Positions 22,995 through 35,433 of a stretch of DNA of 64,000 bases are shown here, in pieces. The notes under the pieces were generated by a model. That model was given only the letters and a program-made list of their open reading frames with translations. It was not told where the DNA came from and did not search any database. Within the stretch, counting starts at the first letter, position 1. Each line of letters begins with the position of its first letter. The translations under genes and the position numbers were made by a program. The stretch comes from Paralvinella palmiformis (lineage: Eukaryota > Annelida > Polychaeta > Terebellida > Alvinellidae), in assembly GCA_025642065.1 (NCBI GenBank), contig JAODUP010001071.1, forward strand, positions 54,209 through 118,208. Reading direction: 5' to 3'.

Positions 22995-25900
22995 CAACTG
23001 TACATGTAAGTGTTATATAATGTTAAGTTCTATGAGTTTACGTATTAGGCATCCGATATCAGGACTTTACTACTGTACAATGGCTCTGAATGGTTCCTGC
23101 TAATATCATACATGCTTTATTAATATTATATTACAGCACCTGATGGTGAACACACTACATATATATTTGTAGTGTTATATATATATAAATAAGTATTACC
23201 AAGTCACTTTTAACTACGTGAAAGTAGTTTTATTCATCCCAGTGATATAACCTTAAACCATACCCGCTTACATTATATTGTAGAACCCCCCCCACTACCG
23301 GTACCAAGTCCATTTCCACGAGTGCTACTGTACTTTAAGGCACGGTACATAATTATTAGAGATGTTGTTTTTGTTAAATGGGAGTTACCTCTAGAAAGTT
23401 GAAAGGCTGTAATTTTGTGGTCAGGATTAATGCCACCATTTTTACAAATGTCATTCGGTAAAATGAGAAGAAAATACGATTATTATATCGGTTGAGTTGT
23501 CAATAAAAACCAGAGGGATGGAGTTTACCTGTCCTCTATTTCTAGTCGGAGACTGGTCGTATTAAATTACTATAATAACCCTCTTTTGTGTAAAACAACA
23601 ACAAAGATGTTATATATTGTTGTCATGTTGAGTACTTATAGCCATACATCTATCCAATACCAATATATCGTATAGCAGCTAATCCACTGTCATTCTCCTA
23701 ACCACATCTAACATATCAACGAGTGGCCCTCTGTACCAACCATCGCGATCATTGATCTTGTAGGCGTCCAGTCTTTTCCTCGCCTGCTCGGCGCACCTCC
23801 TGCGCAGGCTGACCGGAAGTGAGATGGTCAGCTCCACGTCGACGTTGAAGCGCAGCGCCTGCTGGTGGCGTCTTTTCGGGAAGCGCGAGACGCCAACTTT
23901 GATCAGGGAGCCGCCACCCGTCGTCATCGGTGAGGTCCGGCCTCCGTCGGTTAACACGTACAGATATCCGGGGCCATCCAGAGGTGCCGCTGTACACTTG
24001 TACTCGGTCATCTGACGGACCAATCGGCGACCTTCTGGAGACAGGTCGTCGTTATCGCTGTCCCAATCGCTGTCGTAATTCTCGTCGATAGCCGCCGCTA
24101 CCCGATCATCTGTATCGTCGACACTGTCGGTGCTGGTCCGGATCTCATCATCCTGGCCATCCGGATCATCAGCTTTGTCATCCTCTTCGTCATCATTATC
24201 ATCATCATCATCATCATCATCAACTGACGACGCCTCGGTCTTCTCACTGTCACTTGTAGTGGTCGTTTCCGATGTAGAGTAGTCGCTTTCCTCGGCCGCT
24301 AGGGGCGCCTCCGTTTTGACACTGGCGACCTCTTGCGTCGGTAGTGGCTCTTGGTTTGAGCTATCCGACCCATTAACGTCGTTGTTCGAGTCATTGGTCT
24401 TCAATTGTTTCGATTTTAGACTATCGGTGTAGTCACGTGATACGTCGACTTCCGTTACCTTTTCTCTCGTTCTTTCGGTGTCCTCTTTCTGTTTCCGTTT
24501 GACAGTTTCCGCGTGATATTGGGTATCTCTTGGTTCTGAACCCGCCCTCGTCTTATTATGGCGATCCGTCAATGGCTCACCGGGAGCGTGGTTATCGTCT
24601 GCCTTTTCTCGTCTGTTTATCTTGTCTAAGCTCGTGCTAAGCCTCGACCTTCTGTCGACGTCAGATTTTATCGACGGGTTAAATGATGGGGGCACACTCC
24701 TTCGGTCTATCCTCTCGCCGATCTTTAGCTTGTCGTTTTCGACGTGGCGCTTGAGGACGCTGCGAAAGTCGACCAATCCGGGTTCTTTCTGCTCCAGCTG
24801 TCCACCGACCAACGGGTGGCTGGCGGATGTCCGCGACAGTTGTGGACAGCTGGACCAACTGTTCTTGTCGTTGGCCTCATCCGACAGCGCCTTCGTCTTA
24901 GCATCGGTGGACTGACGCCACGAATCCGTGCTGTTTCTATCGTTCTCCCGTTTATATTGGTCGCCAGATGGCGCCACCTTGTCACCAGATGGCATCACCG
25001 AGTCGCTCCGGCTCTTAGCATGGTCTTTGGTTGGCTGTAACCGATCTCGGTGATCGCTGATTGGCTGTGACTGATCGCGCTGACCGGTGATTGGTGGAAC
25101 GCGATTGTTGCCCAAGTCGGCATCTTTGACCTTGGCCTTCAGCCTTGTCAGGATTTCCTGGATGTCTTCCTCGTCGTCGGATATTAGCACGGTCTCTAGT
25201 GGCCGATTGATACGCTCTATGATCCGGTTGCCGATCCCGATGCGGCCGAGTCCCTTCCTCCAGGCGCTGAAGTTGTGCTCAAACTCGCCGATCTCCCTGT
25301 AGAGCCTCTCGTACGGTAGACCCTTATTGTAAAGCGCCTTGACGAAGCTACGCGCCGTCTTCTGGGACGTGACGGGAAAATAGAACGCCTCTTCCTGCTC
25401 CTCGAATATCTGGAGAATGTACTCGTCCAGCGATTGGTTGTCGTCGGTCACCATGGTGATGTCCTCCAATCCTGGAACGATTACGAAATGACACAATTAG
25501 AGCGGGTACAATCGTCCCGAGTAAACACGGTCCCCATGGTTGTGGTCATAATTTTTATACAAAAACATATTCCGTATTGTCGTGTCCTAATTTAAGACCT
25601 ATTTGCTATAAGACCTACACAGCTCATTTTCCGAAGTGAAAGGGGAGGGGAGAGGTTTATACTACGTTGTCCAGTGCTCTCAGTCTGACAGAGGTTGTCT
25701 GTTGTAAAATTATAATGGCGTGGTAAAGGTAGTGAGAGATCTGTCAATTTATATATAATGTTATTACTGCTTTCACCGAAAATATCGATCTGTAGATGAT
25801 GCACGCCACGCCTAAAGTGCAACAGGTGTTCCCTGACATACACTCACACACTAATAAGGCGGCCACCGCATAAGTATATACCAACTAAAGGCGGTGTATG

Positions 25901-28436
25901 TGTTTATGTGTTGAAATACACACGACTAGAACATACTTATTTGCATTGGTATTGTATTATGAGGTGTATTTATTAGGCAGCTCGTTATTTGGAAAATTAA
26001 AAACCTGTTGCTACGCTTTAGCTTGGCAAAACACATCTTACCAGGAAATACCAGGTTTTAGGAACCGTCAGACAGGTGCTTTTGGGCATGAAATTAAAAC
26101 ATCTGTCTCGTTCTGTGTGTGTGTGTGTGTTTGTGTGTCTGTGTTTAAAATGCTCTCTGCACTTCATATTTAACGAATTTCCAATGGTAATCAGTGTTAA
26201 GAAATATTATATTCATATATTGAACACACACATTCTGTACAAAGTGTGGTTGTGTGTGTGTGTGTGTGTAACTATGAGAGAGAGAGAGAGAGAGAGAGAA
26301 ATACATTATTGTGGGGGTATATCATATAACTATTGTATCCTACATAACAAGATCCTGGTCTGTTCTGAAACAGACTTTATAAGCATACACATTATAATAT
26401 AATGGTAGCTAAACCTTATTTGCTTTATTAGTCGTTCTGTTTTCGGAAAGTGATAACCCCCCCCCCCACACCCACCCCCAACACTTATCAGCCACAATAA
26501 TTTAAGTGATAATGTAATATTGTTCTATATGAGTAACAAAGAACAATGACACCAAGAGATAATATGAAACGAGATCCTCTCTTGTTAGGTACACCCCTTT
26601 GTGCATGTCGCCATCTCAGACATCTTCCTTACATAGTACTAATACATATCACCTTCATTAGATCCTGTAAAGCCATTCTTCCCACGCCCCTCCCCCCACC
26701 ACCACTAATGTTAGTACATTAGCTCCTCAACTTTGAGTGTACAGACATTTAGTTAACAGCTATAAGCTCTTCTCCAGAGTTTTCCTTTCTCAAGTTTCTG
26801 AACAGTGTGTGTGTGTGTGTGTGTGTGTGGGGGGGGGGGGTCCGATTCAGTCTATTTCTGCGGCTTCCGCTTTAGAATGACTAAACCTGGATTAATTAGG
26901 TTAAGCATATATTGGTGTTTTGCTTATATAAACGTAACTCTATCTGGATTTCTCTATATCACGGTGCTCATACTAGACATAGAATGAAGCTTTTGTTGTG
27001 AGCTTTTGCCTTTTTTGTTTTCTTCATTAAGGGTGTGAACTTATGTCTTGTGAGCCTATGTCATGGAACCCCTTCTACCATACTCTCCAACTTGCCCAAA
27101 TTTGAATGAGAGCTCTAGCGGCTCTATTGTGAGATCATAGAATGTTGACCTAAATGAAGGTTAATTTATTTGTTTAATTTGATTGATTGATTGATTTATT
27201 GGATTTAGAGGCAAATCTTACGCATGACCTATGACCTGCTGTAGAGCTCTTCACTAAACTCAGACCAACTTTCATCTGCCCTGTCTATGTGTGCTCCTAT
27301 GACACTGTGAGTACTGTTGCAGAATTCGAGGTCGGTGCTAAATTTGGACTTTATAGGAAGTCTCACCTCAGCCATATGTTACAAGTATGGCCAATGTCTA
27401 GGCTAAACAAAGTACTTTCTCACTCACTCAGTGAGTACATCACTGTTTTTGTATAACATAATCAACTAACATATGTATATACCTCACCAACTGACATATC
27501 CGCATTATCTATTAACCTATATATACGTCATGAACTGACAACTTTGTATGACGTATCAACGTACATATTATTGATACCTAATGTCAGCTAGCAACATTCA
27601 CCTGTGTATAGACAGTTACTGCTTTATACCTATTAATTAGCTGCCCATCTGGACAATATCTTAATATAGCACCTTACCTATCTAGGTCACACTGACCGAT
27701 TTGTTATACATGATTCCATTATTATGTCAAGTTAAAGAAACATATAACTTCGCACGCACGCGCGCCTGCACACACACACACACAGACACAGAGAGAGAGA
27801 GGGGGGGGAGAGATGACCATATCTGACACTGGCTTTAGTTACCTTATTAATGTATCAGAACAATAATACGAGAATAACAACTTGATATAATAAAGATATA
27901 AATGTCTTAAACTTTGTTAAATGTGTGTGTGTATGTGTGTCTGTATGTGTGCTTACCTCACTTTTATCTATGGCACCTAATCCAGTCTCTGTTATGATGA
28001 TACTACCAGTTTGTGGCCATATCAAGACAGAGGCGTGGTCCGTACTAACAATGTTGTACTGTGGCTCTCACTATCTGATTGGTTTATTAACGAGTGACAG
28101 GGCCCTCGCTCTCCCATAGCCTACACACACATATATAGGCTGATAGCTATACTAGATAATGAGGCACTAGACTGTGGCTAGCTTAGATAATGTTTTATAA
28201 TCTGATTCGCTCTAAAGTTTTGGCGGCTAAAGATATCTGGCTCCTAGCCTAGGGGGAGATTGTGTGTGTGTGTGTGTGTGTGTGTGTTGGCAGTGAGTGG
28301 AACGGCACTAGTAGAAATAATCCTAATTATAACTTTTGGGTGATTCATCGGGGAAGAATGATATATATTTTTCAAACTCTCCCCTCTCCAATTCTACCCT
28401 TAAGGCAGTGTTTGGGAAGTTATTATAGGTGTGTGA

Positions 28437-28473
<37 letters not shown>

Positions 28474-30395
28474 AAAGCATAGTTATAATGGCTTAACTGG
28501 AAGTGTTGCTAATTTGGAATAAGCTATCCTGATGAATCACCCATATGTTGAGTTCCTGGTTTGTATCTCTATTTCGGTGCCTTTTCACACACAAACAAAC
28601 ACACACATACACACACACACACACACACACAGAGGGTAGAATTGGACCTTGTCACATCAGCTGTGATATACCTCAGTCTAGGCTAACGGTAATAATTACT
28701 GTTGTTATTGTCCATATATCAGGTGTAAGGTGTAATGATTGGGCGTGTTACGTGTAGACAACAACACCACCTATTGTCTGACCTGATAATATTACATTAT
28801 CCAGGCAGGGATGTCTAGACAAGTGGGTCTTAATTAGATCATATGACTTTAGGATTAGGATGTCCTCGTGTCTTTGGGTGTAAAAAATTTGCAGTTTGTT
28901 TGTTTTTTTTTTTCTCTTCTCCAATGAATTATCTCTACTCCCTCGCTGCACGCACACGCGCGCTCGCGCGCACACACACACACACACATTTAACTAGGAA
29001 GTATAGTATTAGCACAGCATATAGAGGTGTACAAATATGTTTACTTCTATTTCACTGTTAATAAATTTAGTTACTTCTAGATCAGCCATCAGCTAATATA
29101 ATTTCTTATTTAGTTGTACAGTTAACTACATAATGTGGTTACTTCTAGGTCACTATTAGCCAACATGGTTACTTCTGTCAGTCATAAGCTTGTTTACACT
29201 TGACCAATGTTTACGTCGTTCGCATATAACGTAAACAGTGTCCGACATGTACATGCCAAGCCAAACCATCAAAGTCCTTAGATTAGAAAGGTTGCGGTTA
29301 TATAGTGGCCATTGTGTGATGGCCATCAATAGGCATTGTAAACACTTTGTGACATACATTATTTACGTTATTGGAGGTGGGTAAGTTAGGAGCCTGGCTA
29401 TATACTAACATTTCTATAACAGTTGTTTGTTGTTATTGTATATAACAACTGTTATTGTTATCTATATTAATATGGTTATTATCACTGTTGTGAGTGAGTG
29501 AGTGAGTGAGTGAGTGAGTGAGTGAGTGAGTGAGTGAGTGAGTGAGTGAGTGAGTGAGTGAGTGAGTGAGTGAGTGAGTGAGTGAGTGAGTGAGTGAGTG
29601 AGTGAGTGAGTGAGTGAGTGAGTGAGTGAGTGAGTTCTGACAAGCCTTAATGACAAACTAAGGAGCTCAGAGAAAGACTAGCTAAGACTTTATAGCATTA
29701 TAAACTCTGTTGTAAAAATTATGATTTTTAAAAGTGATAATGTCCTAGTCTGTCTTGTTGTTGTGGTAACTGCTGTTGTTGCTGCTGCCAATGTTGTTGT
29801 CATGTGATAACAGAATATTATGGAGTATTTACTTCACCTTTAGACATTCGCCAAGTGGGAGTCTTTTATGGTGGAGAACTGTGTTCGTTGGTTTTTTTAA
29901 AATTTTTATTTTTAGCTCTCAGTAAAGTTTCTTTTTAATGAACACAGACACACGGAAGTATGTTTGTGTGATTGTTGTCTGTGTGTTCGCCAAAAATTCT
30001 GACAAAACACTTCAACTTCAATGAATATGATATTGGTTGGAATTGTCTATGGTGTTTACTCATTAAAATTCATTTTTTAAATATTCTAAACCTGTAATTA
30101 ATTGTATCGAAGACCCAAGTAGCCATCCGCAGTAGCAAGCTTTAAAGCCGGCGCCGATCGCGACTTTTATGGGTGTCATCTTTATAAATATATCTTCTAG
30201 AGTTAGAGGTTATCATTACCTGCCATATCATAGATATAATCTTATCTGGAACCTCGACCCCCCCCCCCCAACACACACACACACACACACACAAAAGCAG
30301 TGATATTTCTAAAGGGACACAAAACTTACCCTACCATTTTAAGTTTAGAATAATGTTGACATAGGCCGCTGGGGCTTCCATTTAAAGTAGCGCTA

Positions 30396-30426
<31 letters not shown>

Positions 30427-33400
30427 CTTGGCGAGGGGGGGGCTGTCTTGGCCCGAGATACCTTGACATATTTGACATAAGCTAAGTACACATACCAGAT
30501 CGTTTTGAGATTGCTATTACAACTCTGTGCTATTCCAACAATGCTTCCGGGCCGACCTGAGTATAAATCTGCTCGCTCATACACGCACACACATACGGAG
30601 AGTGAGATAGATAGAGATAGAGAGTTGTACGTCAAAGAAGTTATTTCAGTTGCAAGCCTTAATGATTTACACGTAATATAGAGCTATACATACATACTTA
30701 TTGGAACTTGTTTGACTTCATATTTGGATAGTTACTACTCGGTGAAACATTCATTAAGATCCAATATCATTATGAAAACTGCTGCCCACGTTTTTGTACA
30801 TTTAACACACACACACACACACACTAACCTGTACAATGTTTCAAACACCGGTTTATATCCAACTGTTCACTTTATCCTGTGTTTAATGACGCTGAACCAG
30901 CTATCACCCAGAGATATGGGTCTATTTGTGTATGTATCTGTCTGTCTGTTTATCTGTCTATATAGTCCGCTCTAATCCTAGTCCCTGTTAATTTTCTACA
31001 TACGTCTAGATGTAGGTAGATATACACATACACATGTACACAGACGGGACCCAGTAGGCCTATATACAGGATATCTTCGGTACTGGGCCGGTGTCAAACT
31101 TACAGGTGATGCACCTTTATGACTAGCCTATAGTCAGTCAGTCAGCCAGCCATGTGTCACACACACACACACACACACACACAATGTGGTCGGCTCTGAT
31201 TGGTCGGCCAGCTGTCATATGTCACCAGTGACTCATACTGCCTACAGACAGACCGACCGACAGACAGCCAGCCAGATGGTTATATGATTGGCATGAAGCC
31301 AAAGTTAACTGGGACTCAGTCAACTAGCCTTTGTCTCCATGATAATAAAGTGGATAACCTGTGTGTGTGTGTGTGTGTGTGTGTTAAAGAAGCTAGTTTT
31401 ATCGGATTCAAAGTGACTCACCTATGTTCATATGAATTGTTCACAATAGGTGAACAAACAAAATGTGTAATAGCCACCACACACACACTCACACACTGTT
31501 TTTACCACTGTCTTGTATGAGATACTGTGGCTTTGGCGTACGTTATGACCTAAGTCAGGGTTCACACGCATCCTGGAAAACCTGAAAAAATATAATATAT
31601 ATGAGGCTTCAAAAATGAGTAGTTAAAATTTTTTTTAAAGCACTACAAATGGTCAGTAAAAAAATCTACTGGACCGATTTGGTTCAAATAAAGTTTTTTT
31701 TTTACCTCAGCATTAAGTCTTTCTTATAATTTTAATGTCATTATACAAGTGGAAATGTTTTAGTTGGGATACCTACTTTGACATCACTTCATTACTTTGG
31801 AGGTCGTTCGGCCCATTTAACCTACCATGTGCACAAAAGTAAAACATCAATCATCATCTAACTCTCTACTGATTGGCTACTTTGTGTCATCTATTTATTT
31901 GAATGGTAATAGTACAGAGTTCACACGCCTCCTGGAATATATTTGATTTTAATACCACTCCTGGAAAATCCTGAACTAGTTCTTGTTTTTCCAATACACC
32001 CATTGAAAATCAACTTAAAATCGAAACAAGTGATTATATGGTGCAGGTATTCCAAACATGATGTCGCTCTTACCCTGATTTTGTTTTCTGAGTGACGTCA
32101 TGTATTGAAAATACCGGGATACTGTCGGCGGCCACCGAATAGGTTATGAGAGCTGGGAACAGGAAATATGGACAGTCACTGTCCTCAGATTCCTGGTTTG
32201 ATTGTCGCCTATATTTATTGTATTAATTTATGTTGTCAATTTTGAAAATCCTCAACAACTATAGTCATTAAAATGTCAAAATTCTTGGGTCATGCTATTG
32301 TTGACTTTATTTATCCCATGTGTGGGACCTCATGCTATTGTTGACTTTATTTATCCTATGTTTGGGACCTCATGCTATTGTTGACTTTATTTATCCTATG
32401 TGTGGGACCTCATGCCATTGTTGACTTTATTTATCCTATGTGTGGGACCTCATGCCATTGTTGACTTTATTTATCCTATGTGTGGGACCTCATGCCATTG
32501 TTGACTTTATTTATCCTATGTTTGGGACCTCATGCCATTGTTGACTTTATTTATCCTCATGTGTGTGATATGTGGTTTACCTCTTTATCATGCTATTGTT
32601 GACTTTATTTATCCTATGTGTGGGACCTCATGCCATTGTTGACTTTATTTATCCCATGTGTGGTACCTCATGCTATTGTTGACTTTATTTATCCTATGTG
32701 TGGGACCTCATGCTATTGTTGACTTTATTTATCCCATGTGTGGTACCTCATGCTATTGTTGACTTTATTTATCCTATGTGTGGGACCTCATGCTATTGTT
32801 GACTTTATTTATCCTATGTGTGGTACCTCATGCTATTGTTGACTTTATTTATCCTATGTGTGGGACCTCATGCCATTGTTGACTTTATTTATCCTATGTT
32901 GGGACCTCATGCTATTGTTGACTTTATTTATCCTATGTGTGGTACCTCATGCTATTGTTGACTTTATTTATCCTATGTGTTGTACCTCATGCCATTGTTG
33001 ACTTTATTTATCCTATGTGTGGGACCTCATGCCATTGTTGACTTTATTTATCCTATGTGTGGGACCTCATGCCATTGTTGACTTTATTTATCCTATGTGT
33101 GGACCTCATGCTATTGTTGACTTTATTTATCCTATGTGGGGACCTCATGCTATTGTTGACTTTATTTATCCTATGTGGGACCTCATGCTATGTCTGACTT
33201 ATACCATGTGTGGGACCTGCATTGTTGATTTATTTATCCGGATTGTGGGACCTCATGCTATTGTTATTTATTTATCCATATGTGTGGTACTCATGGCTTT
33301 GTTGACTTTATTTATCCTATGTGTGGGACCTCATGCTATTGTTGACTTTATTTATCCTATGTGTGGGACCTCATGCTATTGTTGACTTTATTTATCCTAT

Positions 33401-34523
33401 GTGTGGGACCTCATGCTATTGTTGACTTTATTTATCCTATGTGTGGGACCTCATGCTATTGTTGACTTTATTTATCCTATGTGTTGTACCTCATACCATT
33501 TTTGTTATTTATTCATCATGCCAATAGAAACTTATTTATTATTAACAGTAATAATAATTATAATAATGGAATATGTGTTGTGTTATATTTCAGACATACG
33601 GTATGTGAGGCTGAGTTGTCTGTTATACAGGAACTGAGTGATATTATCCAGGATCCTATAGAACGCATCAGGCTAGATATAAACAAGGCTCAGGTGCTCT
33701 GGCTTATGAAACACGATAAACAATGGTAACTTTATCATCAGCTGGTCATTCATTCTCTGTTTCTGATTTGGATGTGTCCACTTTCCACCGATTCATCCAT
33801 TTCTGAGTCTATCCGATCTTTGAGACTACTTATGACTCTGTAAGCAATTATTTTAAAACAGAAACTTGCTCCAGTCAGTTTTAAAAGCATCTGCATTTTT
33901 GCTGTCAGCATCACCATGGATATTAATTAACAAACAAGCAGAAATAAATTTGACCAAATGAAATATTGTGATGGATCAGTGGTTGACATGTTATGTCAAA
34001 GCGAACTTGATCCATGTTAGATATATTTTCTATAACATAGTACCAATCTAGTTACCAGTAAGGGACGGACCTCGATCGTAGGACGCCCTATAAACAAAGG
34101 GCACCCTTCGTTTGAAGGGCGCCTGCCCATAGAACGAAGGTTCGCCATGATTGGTGACATTCATGTGCTCTACATTAAAAAAGAGACTCAGAAATCATAT
34201 TTGAAAAAGGTTCTATGATTTGTCAAGATACTGGAGTTACTTTGTGATGTCATAGAGTCAAAACAGAGCAATGTCCAGTGAACGAATAAAAACATGATAT
34301 GTGCGCTCTTTGATGACTGAATGTGTTGCATTATTGATTTGTAGTCTCCGCACTGTGGTATATATGATCTTGTGATTCTATACACTGTATATTTAGGTAC
34401 ATTATTATGTCTTTTATTAATTCTATTTCCGATATTTTGATCCTATGTAAGGAAAATTAATAGTTTAAGTTAGAACGAGACCACCTCATTGGCGTCCTTA
34501 AAACAAAGTGCCGAAACTGGACA

Positions 34524-34564
<41 letters not shown>

Positions 34565-34571
34565 CACGTAT

Positions 34572-34659
<88 letters not shown>

Positions 34660-35392
34660 CCCATGTTGCAGGAGATGATTTATCAAGCCATGTCTCAATA
34701 ACTAAGTGAACGAAGTCTTCAGAAGCTGAAAATTATAAATTTTTTCAGTTCAAACACTTGTTATTTTAAACAATACCTAAAAACCTCTTTAATTTAATAG
34801 TTTAAAGCATCCATATTCTGGTGGTGTTTATGGCAGATAGTAATCCATCATGCTAGCCACCTAGTGACTGATAAAAATCGCACTTCAAATGAAGAGCGCC
34901 CTTTGTTTATAGGGTGCCCTACGATCGAGGTCCGTCCTTTACTGGTTACATTGTACAAACAAATACCAGCTCAGAATGCCATCGAAATACCAAAAAGAAT
35001 CTTTATAAATCCATAAACCTGTTGGTCAGTATCATTTCTTGAGAATAATTTGCCAACCAGTTGTACAAATCTATTGTTTGGAAAAATAATTGGGGGGTAG
35101 ATTTTTGAAGATTTTTATGAGGACACATGGTTGTGATGTAATTTTAAAGCCAACTTCATTTATACAAGATATATCTGTTTTGAACATAGTGTCAGTTTAC
35201 ATGTTTTGATTATTATATAGAATAGCACTAATAAGATACAGAATCATCTCATATATGAAAGTACTCCTATGTCTCTTCTCACGGGAGTGGGGGTGAAATG
35301 TATCACTAGTTTACTTCATAAATATGCAAGTTTAATGCCCCCAAGTTTATTTCTGGTCAAAGGCCTAATTTATGCTGATCACAGCTCTCTCT

Positions 35393-35433
<41 letters not shown>

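Noticed and set aside
24622..25040. Overlapping ORFs on the other strand and frames of the nested gene
   Set aside because: They are shadows produced by the GC-rich composition of the 591-codon gene.
32291..33498. Direct-repeat array that might be taken for a CRISPR or a repeat protein
   Set aside because: The 40-bp units are contiguous with no spacers, the genome is eukaryotic, and 40 is not a multiple of three, so the ORFs over it are artefacts. It is a minisatellite.
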